Below, in pieces: positions 36,603 through 45,772 of a stretch of 64,000 nucleotides of DNA; within the stretch, counting starts at the first letter, position 1, and every line of letters starts with the position of its first letter. The notes beneath the pieces are model-generated. The model worked only from the letters and a program-made list of their open reading frames with translations. It searched no databases and was not told the DNA's origin. This DNA comes from Cryobacterium adonitolivorans (GTDB lineage Bacteria > Actinomycetota > Actinomycetes > Actinomycetales > Microbacteriaceae): NCBI RefSeq assembly GCF_004402695.1, contig NZ_SOFL01000034.1, forward strand, positions 1-64,000, given 5' to 3'. The translations under genes and the position numbers were made by a program.

Positions 36603-38162
36603 CTAGTTCCCCGTTGGGCCGCCACCGGCGGCATCCTCAGTCGCACTCTTGGCTGCCGCAGCAGCTTTCTTGCCTGTCTCGCCGGCCTTCTGAGCAGCGG
36701 CCAAACCGATCCCCACCGGGCCGGCTGCAGCCAACGCACCGCCGGCCGCAGCGGCCCCGCCACCTGCAGCGGCCCCGCCGCCTGCGCCTGCGCCTGCCGC
36801 GGACGCAGCCTTACCGGCCGCAGCGCCGCCACCAGTTGCACCGCCGCCGCCACCCGTCGAAGATGGGGCAGGGGAAGGGGACGCAGTTTTTTTGGAACCA
36901 GAAGCGTCACCGCCACCGCCACCGCCGCTTGCGCTGGAACCGGTGCTCGAGCTGAGCTTCTTCATGGCTCCCGACGCGACCTCGCCAATCGCACCGCCTC
37001 CGGCTGCCGCCATCGCCATCGCAGCGCCGCCACCACCACCGGTTTGGGAAACCATCGGAGCGACGAACTTCATCAGCGCCGGCAGAGCGACAAGCGCCAT
37101 CGCCATCAACGCGAGGCCCGTGAGCATTTTGACCAAACCCGAACCGTCTTCCACGAACAGGTTGCTGCCCGTGAGCTTGAACGCGGCCGCATAAACAATC
37201 GCAGCGGCCGGCTTGTAGAGAATGAAAGCGACGATCCACCCAATGGACTTCTTGAACCAGGCCCGACCGGTTTCAGTGTTGGTGAAGGCCGCAGTAATCG
37301 GGAGGATTCCCGCGAGGATGACGAGCATGCCGCCACGGATGACCATGAGAAACACCTGCACGTAGCTCATCAGAATGGTTATGGTGCCGAGAATTAGCAT
37401 CGCGATCAGGCCGATGCCGCTCGACGAGGCCACGCCGAGTGTCGCCGTTATGTTCGTCTTGAAGTCCCCATCAGCGGCGCCGTCGAGGATCCAGAAGGAG
37501 AATCCGTCCGCCGCCGCGACGGCAAGCCCGACTGCCGTCAGACCCGCAGACGACACGACAACGAGAGTGAGCAGAGACTGCAGGAGGTCTTTTCCTGGTT
37601 GCATGCGCTGAGTCCAAGCCATTCTTAGACCGGCGACGATGACAGACAGAACCGCGAAGCCAGCGACGTACCACCAGAGCGAGTCTTGGAGATAAGCCAC
37701 CGGACCGCTACCGCCAGACGTACCTATGGCAGGGATAAGTCCGGCCACAATGGCGCTGGCAGCTGAGATAAGCATGACCCCGACGAGAACTGTCCCAAGT
37801 CGACCCATGTGTGCGGTGCCCTCACCTCGACGATGGTTCAACGCCAGCATTGCGCCTGCCGCGAGAACGGACATAATGCAGATCGCCAAGGAGATCCACA
37901 CGACGTAGCCGAGGATGGTCGTAAACCCCTCAGAACCCGTAGCGCCTGAGGCCGAATTTCCGACCGTTGTCACCTCCTCCGCGCTCTGCGTCAGGTTTGG
38001 AGTGGGAATCAACACCCAAACCGTGGCCATCGCCTGCACGGCGGTACCCACGGTTTCGACGATGCTGTCAACAAGGCCCTGCAGCTGGTCGTTGGCAAAA
38101 TCGGCGATGGCACCTCCGACGGCCTCCCCGGTGTTGCAAACAGGGTCAAACGGATTGCACAT
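36603..38162 (-). CDS. VirB6/TrbL-like inner-membrane channel protein
   Basis: A 519-aa polytopic protein with seven or eight membrane segments between residues 40 and 360 and an extremely Gly/Ala/Ser-rich C-terminal tail from about 380 (repeated GGGGGA and AAAAGG). This matches VirB6/TrbL proteins that form the inner-membrane channel. The LNHRRGEGTAHMGRLG segment recurs in the pilin-like gene two positions upstream (IESRRGEGGAALGSLG), suggesting a common module. The ATG at 38160-38162 is standard. Confidence 0.8.
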   Translation of the reverse strand: MCNPFDPVCNTGEAVGGAIADFANDQLQGLVDSIVETVGTAVQAMATVWVLIPTPNLTQSAEEVTTVGNSASGATGSEGFTTILGYVVWISLAICIMSVLAAGAMLALNHRRGEGTAHMGRLGTVLVGVMLISAASAIVAGLIPAIGTSGGSGPVAYLQDSLWWYVAGFAVLSVIVAGLRMAWTQRMQPGKDLLQSLLTLVVVSSAGLTAVGLAVAAADGFSFWILDGAADGDFKTNITATLGVASSSGIGLIAMLILGTITILMSYVQVFLMVIRGGMLVILAGILPITAAFTNTETGRAWFKKSIGWIVAFILYKPAAAIVYAAAFKLTGSNLFVEDGSGLVKMLTGLALMAMALVALPALMKFVAPMVSQTGGGGGAAMAMAAAGGGAIGEVASGAMKKLSSSTGSSASGGGGGGDASGSKKTASPSPAPSSTGGGGGATGGGAAAGKAASAAGAGAGGGAAAGGGAAAAGGALAAAGPVGIGLAAAQKAGETGKKAAAAAKSATEDAAGGGPTGN

Positions 38163-38165
38163 TTT

Positions 38166-38894
38166 TTACGCGCCCGACCAAGGCGTGTAGCCGCCAAGTC
38201 CTTCAAGGGCGGCGGGAGCAATAGGCATGCTGCCGTCATCGGCTACAACGATCTTCCAGTCCCCCTCTGACCACACGAGTTTGAGTGGCAGGCTCACCAT
38301 TTGGCCATCGTTGTAGTTCAGTGCCAGGTCAACGGTTGCGGCCTTCTCGTCGAAGGCGTTAATAGCGAATCCGGCGATCTGAGCGCGATAGCTGGACGCA
38401 CCGCTATCAGCGCCCTCAGCCATCGACGTCAGTGCGTCACGGCCCGGACCAGGAGCCACGAGCGCGCTCATCTTGTCGTACATTGTGGCATCGGTTCCGA
38501 GGGCAACGAAGTTAGCAGCGGCGAAGAGCGCACCCTCTGCAGTGTGTGCGTAGCAGCTTCGGAAGCCAGAAGAGTCGGTGACGCCCGGACCGGAACCTTC
38601 CGGGTCTGTGGGGGCCGCGACCGTTCCGACAAGGGCCCACGTGCTATCGGGTGCGTCGCTAAGCGACGCGGCGGCTTCAAACCCCTCCAACCCGCACGCG
38701 CTTGGGTCGCCGTCCACGGGAACTGCCGTCGTCGACGGGAGGGGGGAGGCTGTCGGTGCCGTCTCGTCCTGACCTCCGATGAGGTTGCTGACGAGAACGA
38801 TCACCGCCAGGAGCGCGATGATGGCGACGACCACCATAGAAAGGACAAATCGTCGGCTACGAAATGGGTTCTGCTGTTCTGACTGGTCGGACAT
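38166..38894 (-). CDS. VirB8-like T4SS protein
   Basis: A 242-aa protein with one N-terminal transmembrane segment (FVLSMVVVAIIALLAVIVLV), a Pro/Thr linker with one Cys, then an NTF2-like beta domain (FAINAFDEKAATVDLALNYN, LKLVWSEGDWKIVVAD). The topology, size and position fit VirB8/TcpC scaffold proteins; sequence likeness is weak, so this is an inference from layout. It ends 3 bases before the VirB6-like gene. Confidence 0.6.
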   Translation of the reverse strand: MSDQSEQQNPFRSRRFVLSMVVVAIIALLAVIVLVSNLIGGQDETAPTASPLPSTTAVPVDGDPSACGLEGFEAAASLSDAPDSTWALVGTVAAPTDPEGSGPGVTDSSGFRSCYAHTAEGALFAAANFVALGTDATMYDKMSALVAPGPGRDALTSMAEGADSGASSYRAQIAGFAINAFDEKAATVDLALNYNDGQMVSLPLKLVWSEGDWKIVVADDGSMPIAPAALEGLGGYTPWSGA

Positions 38895-38942
38895 AAGTCC
38901 CCCCTCTTATTACTTCTGCTGGTGGAGTGCTGCTGGGCGGTG

Positions 38943-39233
38943 TCAGCTAACGAAGAAGCCAACCAGTGAGGCGGCGGCAGAGATGACGATCACACCGGCC
39001 ATTGCCGTTCCGAGCGATCCGAGGGCCGCTCCACCCTCACCGCGGCGGCTTTCGATGGCGAGCTTTGCGCCGATGATCATGACGCCGATGATGGCCACGC
39101 CCAGGGCGATCCACTTAACCCAGCCCATGACCTCCTGGAACTTCTCGGCTCCGGGGGGCGTGCCGTTTCCCGGCACCGGCAGGGTTCCGGCGACGAAGTT
39201 CAGTGCATCGACAGAGGTAATAAGTACAGACAT
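38943..39233 (-). CDS. Pilin-like / VirB2-TrbC-like small membrane protein
   Basis: A 96-aa protein with two long hydrophobic helices, VKWIALGVAIIGVMIIGAKL and GTAMAGVIVISAAASLVGFF, and a short positively charged loop between them (ESRRGEGGAALGSLG). The size, two helices, basic loop and position in the operon match VirB2/TrbC-type subunits. The start is the ATG at 39231-39233 with a GAAAGGA site. Confidence 0.65.
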   Translation of the reverse strand: MSVLITSVDALNFVAGTLPVPGNGTPPGAEKFQEVMGWVKWIALGVAIIGVMIIGAKLAIESRRGEGGAALGSLGTAMAGVIVISAAASLVGFFVS

Positions 39234-39250
39234 ATGTGTGTCCTTTCGGT

Positions 39251-39850
39251 TTAGGCGGTTGGTGCGATCAGGGCGGTGACCGAAGCGGCCAACGCACGGA
39301 CTTCTTTGGGAGATGAATCAAGGTCGAACGGCTCTCCGAGCCGCCACTCCTCAACCCACGGGACTTGCCAAACTTGCGGGACCCCGCCCGAGACGACCTG
39401 TGCCAGGTCGCGGAGGGGCTTGGGAAGCTTGCCGCGTGAGTCAGCAACGATGACGAGGCCCAGCAGACGGACCATCGGGAGCGAGCCAGACGCCCACTCC
39501 GTTGCCGCACGCTGCGCAGCAGCCAGCCCGTTCGCGTTGGACCGGGCGACCAGGAGCACGTTAGACAGTGATCCGTCGTTGGCCGTGGGCCAGGCATGCC
39601 CGGCCGAGCGCGATCCGGCGACCGTCGCGGCGAGCGTGCTTTCGCCCGCGCCGCCGTGAACGCCCAGCCACCAGAGGGTCGCGGGGCGGTTCACATCTCG
39701 ACGGGGCAGCCGGTCGGCCATCTCGGGAGTTCGGACACCGGGCTGCGGTGTCTGGGGTCGTGGAAGTTCACGGGACTCTTCAACTACCGGGATGAGAGCG
39801 TCTTCGGGCTCGATTGTTTCCGCAAGCCAGGGGTGCTGGGTATCCGACAC
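39251..39850 (-). CDS. DUF6668-type T4SS accessory protein with degenerate P-loop
   Basis: A 199-aa protein, first in the T4SS operon. WWLGVHGGAGESTLAATVAG looks like a ParA/MinD deviant Walker A in which the catalytic Lys positions are replaced by Ala and Glu, so ATP hydrolysis is unlikely. VLLVARSNANGLAAAQRAAT matches the family's second strand. Such proteins are found beside actinobacterial conjugation genes. It may pair with the intact ParA-like ATPase of the plus operon. Confidence 0.65.
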   Translation of the reverse strand: MSDTQHPWLAETIEPEDALIPVVEESRELPRPQTPQPGVRTPEMADRLPRRDVNRPATLWWLGVHGGAGESTLAATVAGSRSAGHAWPTANDGSLSNVLLVARSNANGLAAAQRAATEWASGSLPMVRLLGLVIVADSRGKLPKPLRDLAQVVSGGVPQVWQVPWVEEWRLGEPFDLDSSPKEVRALAASVTALIAPTA

Positions 39851-39954
39851 GGGTTCTCCTTCGCTATCGCGGGTTCAAGTATGACGACTTCCTGTGACGT
39901 TCCCACGCGATAATTAGTCTCACGTACCCGGCACCCCTCTTTGAACGGAAGCGA

Positions 39955-40022
39955 ACCCTATGACCCCTATAGTAGCTCGTGAATATCTATACAGTTCTAT
40001 ACGTATTGTTAGAGATCTAGAC
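39955..40022. promoter_or_regulatory. Divergent promoter region with TATAC repeats
   Basis: The 180-base gap between the divergent T4SS operon and plus operon has CTATACAGTTCTATACG near 39990 plus AT-rich blocks (ATAGTAGC, GTATTGTTAGAG). The direct TCTATAC repeats are candidate operator or promoter elements for both units, likely bound by the HTH protein encoded next. I see no gene in 39851-40029. Confidence 0.4.
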
Positions 40023-40029
40023 TGCCGAT

Positions 40030-40272
40030 ATGAATCAGCATGGAGCTTTTGACGTGACCGCACTTGACGACATGTTTGCGGACCTGCCAAAGACGCTCTC
40101 CCCAGAACAAGCGGCCGAATTGTTCGGCGTGACCGTCATCACGATCCGAAACCTCATCACCAAAAACAGCGACGACCCCTTGCCGGCCATCAAGATCGGC
40201 AAGGTTTGGGTGATCCTCCGCGATGACTTCAAAGCATGGCTGCTCCGCCGTAGCAACAACATCACCGACTAA
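40030..40272 (+). CDS. Excisionase-like HTH regulator
   Basis: An 80-aa MerR/Xis-type winged-helix protein: LSPEQAAELFGVTVITIRNL is the recognition helix region and IKIGKVWVILRDDFKAWLLR the wing. It begins the plus operon of the ParA-like ATPase and hydrolase, and lies next to a divergent promoter with repeats, so it may control both transfer operons. The ATG at 40030 is standard. Confidence 0.7.
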   Translation: MNQHGAFDVTALDDMFADLPKTLSPEQAAELFGVTVITIRNLITKNSDDPLPAIKIGKVWVILRDDFKAWLLRRSNNITD

Positions 40273-40293
40273 CCCAAAAGCGAGAGGCCGACT

Positions 40294-41643
40294 ATGGCTC
40301 AGCACGATTCAGCTCAACCCACCATCTACGCGACTGTGCGGGCCGATTTGACGGGCGTCCTCGACGTCGACGGTGTGAAGCACAATGTCACCGGGACGGA
40401 CGATGCGGATGTGCGCACCCAGATCTTCTCTCAGGTGACGGGCCGCGCCCGCATGGCTGGACGTCCCGTGCTGTTGGTCACCGATGACGCTCTCGGCCAG
40501 GGTCGGCTGAATGTTCACCCTGACGGCAAGGTGGAGGCCGTGGGCGAATTCGTCTACAACGAAAAGAACGACACCACGCCCTCGCGGATCGTTACGGCGC
40601 CGCCCGCCGCCTCGAGCAAAGTAAAGGATGCACCGGCAGCCGCACCCTCCGCGATGATCAGCCCGCCGCCGGCCACGACCAGAGCAGCGATCAAGGACGC
40701 AGCAGAGCCCATCGTCACTAGTGAGCGCCGCGCTGCCCGCGCCTCCTTCCTCGTTCAGGAAACCCCGCAGGAGCCCGCGTCGAGGGGCTGGCGCGGAATG
40801 CTCAGCCGGGCCGGAATCCAGGTCGCCCCATCCGCCGAGGAGATGGCCGAACGTGCCGACGTGCACGCGGTCAGCCAGCACTGGGCAGGCCCGCGAACTA
40901 TCTCCATCGTCAACGGCAAAGGCGGGGCCAACAAGACGCCCTCGACCGCGATCCTCGCGGCCGTGTTCGCCCGCTATGGCGGATCCGGGGTGCTCGCATG
41001 GGATAACAACGAGACGCGCGGCACGCTCGGCTGGCGGACGGAACAAGGCGGCCACGATGCCACGGTGCAGGACTTGCTGCCCCAGACCAACCGCCTACTC
41101 TCGCCCGGCGCGCAGTCGTCGGATCTGGCGCACTACGTGCACCACCAGACCGGCGACAAGTACGACGTGCTTCGCTCCAACCCCATCGTCTTGTCAGCCG
41201 AACAGAAGATCACCCGCGCAGAGTTCGATTCACTCCACCAGGTCGCCAGCAAATACTTCCGTCTCGTGTTCGTTGACTCCGGCAACGACGAGAGCGCCGA
41301 ACGCTGGCAGCAGATGATCGAGCGGACCAACCAGCTCGTCATCGCCACCACAGCCCTCGACGAGTCCGCCGAGGCCGGCGCGCTCCTGCTCGAAGCACTC
41401 GCGCAGCGCGACGAGCGTTCCGCGCAGCTTGCAGCCAACGCCGTCGTCATCGTCTCTCAGTCCGAAAAAACGGCCAGCGGCGCCCAGGCGATCGCGAACG
41501 GCTTCGCCGTTCTCTCCCGCCGCGCTGTCACCATCCCGTATGACGACGCGCTGCACGGCGGAAAGCTCCGCTATGACGCTCTGGCTCCCGCCACGAAGCG
41601 TGCTTGGCTCGCAGCTGCAGCAGCCGTTGCAGAGGGCCTGTGA
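40294..41643 (+). CDS. ParA/MinD-type ATPase of the transfer region
   Basis: A 449-aa protein. The first 190 residues are a beta-rich N-terminal domain and a Pro/Ala linker; the ATPase core follows with the deviant Walker A VNGKGGANKTPSTAIL (signature Lys present), LAWDNNETRGTLGW for the Walker A' Asp, and LVFVDSGNDES for Walker B. In conjugation systems such ATPases help place the T4SS or relaxosome. It overlaps the lipoprotein gene by four bases and starts the set just after the HTH gene. Confidence 0.8.
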   Translation: MAQHDSAQPTIYATVRADLTGVLDVDGVKHNVTGTDDADVRTQIFSQVTGRARMAGRPVLLVTDDALGQGRLNVHPDGKVEAVGEFVYNEKNDTTPSRIVTAPPAASSKVKDAPAAAPSAMISPPPATTRAAIKDAAEPIVTSERRAARASFLVQETPQEPASRGWRGMLSRAGIQVAPSAEEMAERADVHAVSQHWAGPRTISIVNGKGGANKTPSTAILAAVFARYGGSGVLAWDNNETRGTLGWRTEQGGHDATVQDLLPQTNRLLSPGAQSSDLAHYVHHQTGDKYDVLRSNPIVLSAEQKITRAEFDSLHQVASKYFRLVFVDSGNDESAERWQQMIERTNQLVIATTALDESAEAGALLLEALAQRDERSAQLAANAVVIVSQSEKTASGAQAIANGFAVLSRRAVTIPYDDALHGGKLRYDALAPATKRAWLAAAAAVAEGL

Positions 41644-42134
41644 GGGCTGCAACGGCCATTCTGGCCGTCACGGTAACTGTCGCAGGACTCTCAGCGTGCT
41701 CGCCTCAGGCCGAGGTCACACCGGCAGCCACCTCGAGCACGGTTCCAACAGAGTCGGTACCGGAAGACGGCCTCAGTGACGGCCTCGATGTGACCACGGC
41801 CGCGCCCCCTGACGAGACGAACACCGCGGCGGCGGTGACCGTCGCAGAGAATCTGATGACCGCGTTCGCGCGCCCAGACGTCGACGAAACCACGTGGATC
41901 AATGGCCTGTATCCACACCTCACCCAGACTGCAGGCACGGCGTATGCCGGGACCAACCCCGCCAAGGTGCCCGTGAACGAAGTCACGGGACCTGGATCCG
42001 TCGTCGAGGGCGCTACTGAATACGCGCTGCTCGTGATCGTCCCGACGAACATCGGGGAATACATCGTTTCCCTCACCCGCCAGGCCCCGACTGACCCGTG
42101 GCTGGCCGACCGAGTAACACCACCAGCGAGGTAG
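41640..42134 (+). CDS. Lipoprotein of the conjugation operon
   Basis: A 164-aa exported lipoprotein from the GTG at 41640 that overlaps the ATPase stop. The lipobox is VAGLSAC. A Thr/Ser/Pro linker leads to a small domain with ENLMTAFARPDVDETTWING and GEYIVSLTRQAPTDPWLADRV, an NTF2-like pattern as in several T4SS outer components. It sits between the ATPase and peptidoglycan hydrolase. Confidence 0.65.
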   Translation: MRAATAILAVTVTVAGLSACSPQAEVTPAATSSTVPTESVPEDGLSDGLDVTTAAPPDETNTAAAVTVAENLMTAFARPDVDETTWINGLYPHLTQTAGTAYAGTNPAKVPVNEVTGPGSVVEGATEYALLVIVPTNIGEYIVSLTRQAPTDPWLADRVTPPAR

Positions 42135-42140
42135 ACAACC

Positions 42141-43271
42141 GTGGGGGAGAAAAAAGGCTCAGGGGCAGCAATCGTCTTGCTGCTAGTGCCCGTCCTAGTG
42201 ATCGGTGGGCTTTTCGGGATCTTCCTACTCCTAATGGGAGCGGGCGGCGGCAAGGGCACGGCGGCGTGCGGAGGCGGTGGCACCGCCTCAACCGTCGACG
42301 TTTCCAAGGTCCCTCAGGGGCCGATAGCCGGGTACAACTACGACCAGCTCGTGGTCGCTGCTGGCGTAATGAACGCGGCCCAAAAGCTCGGCCTCGACGC
42401 GCGAGCCCAGCAAATCGGCGTCATGACGGCCATGGGCGAATCAAGCCTGCAATCGCTCACCTACGGCGATAATGCGATCAACCCAGACGGCTCAATCGCT
42501 GATTCAATCGGTCCCTTTCAGCAGCAGAGCAGCTGGGGAACCACCGAAGAACGACTGGACCCATTCACCTCCGCGACCAAGTTCTACGAGCGACTTCCGG
42601 GCGTAAAAAACTGGCAGTCGATGGAGCCGACCCTCGTCGCTCACGCTGTCCAGGTCAACGCCGATCCCTACTTCTATACGAAGTATTGGGCCGGGGCCGG
42701 ACAGATCACCGCAGCGCTCAGCGGCGGCACTACGCCATCCGACGCCACAACAGACGCCGTACCCGCGTCGGCCGCGGCGGGTTGCGCTGACGGCCCCATC
42801 GGCTTCCCGCTGACCAAGCCGTACGACATGAGCGACAACTTCGGCCCCCGGCCAGGTCGCGTGGAAGGTGCCAGCACCTACCACCCCGCCGACGACCTGG
42901 TTGGCGCGTGCGGAACCCCTGTCTACGCAATCGCCCCTGGCACCGTAACGGTCTCGAACCGGCTCACCCTCTCGGTCAAGAGCCCGGAGGGCTACACCGT
43001 GTCCTACCTCCACAGTCACGTCACCGATCGAACCGTTGCAGAAGGCGATCCGGTCACCACGGGCCAGCAAATCACCGCCATCGGGAACGAAGCGCCTAGC
43101 ACCGGCTGCCACCTCGATATCCGGGTTAACACCCTTGGAACCACCAACGCTGACGTTGCAACATTGGCAAATGACCCGCTCGCCCCGAACTGGGTAGACC
43201 CCGAAAAGTTCTACGCACTCTTCGGTCAGACCCTGTGCGACGACACCTGTGCAAGAAACTACGACGAATGA
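42141..43271 (+). CDS. T4SS peptidoglycan hydrolase (transglycosylase-like plus M23-like)
   Basis: A 376-aa membrane-anchored wall hydrolase. One N-terminal helix (IVLLLVPVLVIGGLFGIFLL) is followed by a lysozyme-like domain (VMTAMGESSLQSLTYGDNAI, IGPFQQQSSWGT, with the catalytic Glu in MGESS). The C-terminal M23-like metallopeptidase domain has YHPADDLVG and STGCHLDIRVN. In M23 enzymes the second motif is HxH; here it is HLD, so metal binding and peptidase activity may be lost. It would open the wall for the channel. Confidence 0.8.
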   Translation: MGEKKGSGAAIVLLLVPVLVIGGLFGIFLLLMGAGGGKGTAACGGGGTASTVDVSKVPQGPIAGYNYDQLVVAAGVMNAAQKLGLDARAQQIGVMTAMGESSLQSLTYGDNAINPDGSIADSIGPFQQQSSWGTTEERLDPFTSATKFYERLPGVKNWQSMEPTLVAHAVQVNADPYFYTKYWAGAGQITAALSGGTTPSDATTDAVPASAAAGCADGPIGFPLTKPYDMSDNFGPRPGRVEGASTYHPADDLVGACGTPVYAIAPGTVTVSNRLTLSVKSPEGYTVSYLHSHVTDRTVAEGDPVTTGQQITAIGNEAPSTGCHLDIRVNTLGTTNADVATLANDPLAPNWVDPEKFYALFGQTLCDDTCARNYDE

Positions 43272-43362
43272 GCACCAAAAGCAGCGCCATGACCGGACTT
43301 AGATCCCGACACACCGCACCGAATATGGACACGCTTATACATGCAGCATTAACCTTCTCGGT

Positions 43363-43590
43363 ATGACCCATCCACGCCTTCCGCGTAACACGCGCACGAA
43401 GTCCGTGCGGCTCGGCTACGCGATCGAGGAAGCCGACAAGCTCGAACTAGAGCGAATCGCGGCCAAAGGCGGCGTTTCAGCTGCTGTCTTTGTCGAGCTA
43501 ATGGTCCGGAACCTCCCGCTTACAGCCGAGGGTCTGCCCGAGTGGATGCCAACCACGAGCAACGAGGAGTTGCCTATCAACCCCGATTAA
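43363..43590 (+). CDS. Small RHH-like regulator, possibly copy control
   Basis: A 75-aa protein with TKSVRLGYAIEEADKLELER as a strand-helix start and GGVSAAVFVELMVRNLP as the second helix, the outline of a ribbon-helix-helix DNA-binding protein. It ends 118 bases before rep and is followed by a strong terminator, so it may regulate Rep synthesis. No named family. Confidence 0.5.
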   Translation: MTHPRLPRNTRTKSVRLGYAIEEADKLELERIAAKGGVSAAVFVELMVRNLPLTAEGLPEWMPTTSNEELPINPD

Positions 43591-43595
43591 CGCAT

Positions 43596-43623
43596 AAGGC
43601 CCGTCGTGAAAACGACGGGCCTT
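43596..43623 (+). terminator. Terminator after the RHH-like gene
   Basis: AAGGCCCGTCGT-GAAA-ACGACGGGCCTT is a perfect 12-bp stem with a GAAA tetraloop, 6 bases past the stop. There is no long U-tract, but the stem is very strong. It separates this gene from rep. Confidence 0.75.
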
Positions 43624-43707
43624 GAAGCATTGGCGCTCAAACCCTCTTCTGCTTGCCGGCTACGAGGTTCGAGCTATTTCCAGTAAAGATCCGGTTGAAC
43701 CGGGCCT

Positions 43708-45720
43708 TTGAAGTACCACCAACCGGAGGAAGGTGATGACCTGATAGTACCTGATAGCGCTGTTTTCGACCGCAAAAACACGCAAAATACTTTCAGCGTG
43801 TCCTCTAAAGGGTGGACGGCCTGGGATTTGACGCGACGAATCAGCCCCCGCGACCAGGTGCGCGTGATGAAACGGGACGCCTACGGCCGTCTCGACGAGA
43901 ACGCCTATCCCAGCGTGCACCGCGTCGGGCCGCACTCCCCCACGACGCCGTGGGCGATGAACCTGGCTGACGAGAGCGGATTCTTCCGCGTCCTCTGCTT
44001 CGACTTTGACGGCAAGATCAAGGGTGAGGTCGACGTCGACCTCATGGAACAGGCGCACGACGAGTGCGACGCTCTCTCACGCGTCCTCGACACCCTGTCG
44101 ATCGCTCATGTTGTCTGCCAGTCCTCCGGCACCGGTGGCCGGCACATCTGGATCACCCTCGGCGACGGCGCGGCTGCTGAGCGCATGGCCGCCCTTTCGG
44201 GCGCCGCGCACGCCAATTTCGGCACCCTCGATCACGGCATGCTCAACAACCCGCGTACCGGCGCCGCGCGTCCGCCTCTGTCGCCGCACCGCGACGGCAG
44301 CAGCTCCACTGTGCTCTGGGGCGACCTCGACGCCCTCATTGACCCCACAACGACGCTTGACGACCTCGCAGCCCTCACGGCAGCCCTCGAGAAGCGCAAA
44401 CCGGCGCTGCGCGCCGCCGACAGCGCCCCGGCCGGTCCAGTGAACGACCACCACCGGGCACACCGCCACCTCAGCCGTGCGGGCACCGCCCACATGGCCA
44501 CCATCGGCGGCGGCAGCAACCCCAGCTGGACCGGGTTTGCGTGCCTGCTCTCCGCAGCCAACGCCGGATGGACCTTGAGCGACGTCGAACACGCCGCCAA
44601 GAACGCCCCGGGCATGGAGCACTACCGCACCAAGAACAACGGCCGAGGCAGCCGCCACACCCGCACCACGAGCGAAGCCCGCGCCCGACTGGAACGCCAA
44701 TGGGCCAAGGCCCTGCAGTTCGCGGCCGTACAACGCCCGCTGCCGGCCTCCCGTGAACCCGCCGACCTCACGGAGCTGAACGCCCTCGTCACCGACGTAG
44801 ACGTGCTCCTGAGCCGCCTGACAGCTTCCCCTGGCCGTTGGGGTCGCACCGAGAAGGCAATCTCGCAGCGCACGATCCTGCTCTCCCTCGCTTACCTGAC
44901 TCTGCAGACCGGCAAACGCGTCGTAGCGGCCTCCACCCGCGACCTCGCACTCATGGGAGGGCTCGGCCGCACCACGGCCGCAGACGCGCTCACAGCACTC
45001 GCTCGGGACGGATTCATCGACCGAGTGACGCCCAGCGACGACAGCAACGCCGCCGAATGGCGCCTACTCCGCGAGTTTTCCACAACCCCCGGAACAGTCC
45101 GGCCACAACCACTCAATAACCCCCGCCCCCCTTCCGAACTCTTTAACCTCAGAGCCTCGTTGGTAACCGCGCTCGAGAACCAACTCACCGACCAGCGACA
45201 CGACCTGTTCACCCGCGCCGGGCTCGGACATCTCGCCGGGAAGATTTACGCACTCCTACGCCAGATCCCCGCACTCACCGTCGAAACAACCGCTCGCCTA
45301 CTAGGTGTCTCGACCAGGCACACCACCACCATCCTCAGCCGGCTACGTCGTCACAAGCTCATCGTCAAACACCCCGATGGCTGGGCCAGGTCCAAGAGGG
45401 ATCTTCGGGACCATGCAGCTGTCACCGAGGGAGTAGCCGGCACGCTGGCTGATCGAGCCGAACGGTATCGAGCCGAACGCGAAGTGTGGGCATGGTGGCA
45501 CGCCGAAATCGACCGGATGACCACAGCGCCGAGAGCCCGCACGCGCCGACTCCACGTCACTAGCCGCACTCTCGAATTCACCGACAGCCGACCAGGTGAA
45601 CGCAGCTGGCCGCTCTACCCCCGTGACAGCGAAGGCCGAGGCGATCACCGAATGGCCCGCTATTGGGCCGTCAACGGAATGCTGGCTCCTGGCTCGCTCT
45701 GGTGGTCGAGCGCGGCCTAA
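43708..45720 (+). CDS. rep: Plasmid replication protein with primase (AEP) domain
   Basis: A 670-aa Rep. Residues 40-210 form an archaeo-eukaryotic primase-like domain: RVLCFDFDGKIKG gives the catalytic acidic pair and SSGTGGRHIWITL the sxH motif. A helical part follows, then two winged helices in the C-terminal third (LRQIPALTVETTARLLGVST). Such Rep proteins initiate at iterons. The TTG at 43708 is used, but a GTG at 43798 is possible. Its 3' end is abutted by an IS5-like end at 45722. A 45-base stretch of its coding DNA is repeated at 48.4 kb. Confidence 0.8.
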   Translation: MKYHQPEEGDDLIVPDSAVFDRKNTQNTFSVSSKGWTAWDLTRRISPRDQVRVMKRDAYGRLDENAYPSVHRVGPHSPTTPWAMNLADESGFFRVLCFDFDGKIKGEVDVDLMEQAHDECDALSRVLDTLSIAHVVCQSSGTGGRHIWITLGDGAAAERMAALSGAAHANFGTLDHGMLNNPRTGAARPPLSPHRDGSSSTVLWGDLDALIDPTTTLDDLAALTAALEKRKPALRAADSAPAGPVNDHHRAHRHLSRAGTAHMATIGGGSNPSWTGFACLLSAANAGWTLSDVEHAAKNAPGMEHYRTKNNGRGSRHTRTTSEARARLERQWAKALQFAAVQRPLPASREPADLTELNALVTDVDVLLSRLTASPGRWGRTEKAISQRTILLSLAYLTLQTGKRVVAASTRDLALMGGLGRTTAADALTALARDGFIDRVTPSDDSNAAEWRLLREFSTTPGTVRPQPLNNPRPPSELFNLRASLVTALENQLTDQRHDLFTRAGLGHLAGKIYALLRQIPALTVETTARLLGVSTRHTTTILSRLRRHKLIVKHPDGWARSKRDLRDHAAVTEGVAGTLADRAERYRAEREVWAWWHAEIDRMTTAPRARTRRLHVTSRTLEFTDSRPGERSWPLYPRDSEGRGDHRMARYWAVNGMLAPGSLWWSSAA

Positions 45721-45721
45721 T

Positions 45722-45737
45722 GCGTGTTGCTAAATGG
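45722..45737 (+). mobile_element. IS5-like inverted end, left
   Basis: GCGTGTTGCTAAATGG is repeated exactly, in inverted orientation, at 46475-46490. It begins two bases after the rep stop. Together with the transposase remnant it defines a 769-bp IS5-like unit carrying a GNAT gene. Confidence 0.7.
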
Positions 45738-45772
45738 GTAAGAGAGGGCGGGGACGCTGTCAGACTGGCCGC

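Noticed and set aside
40309-41055. 248-codon minus-strand frame opposite the ParA-like ATPase
   Set aside because: Shadow of a gene with clear Walker motifs; no protein-like pattern.
44077-44733. 218-codon minus-strand frame opposite rep
   Set aside because: Shadow of the primase domain; very Gly/Ala/Arg-biased.
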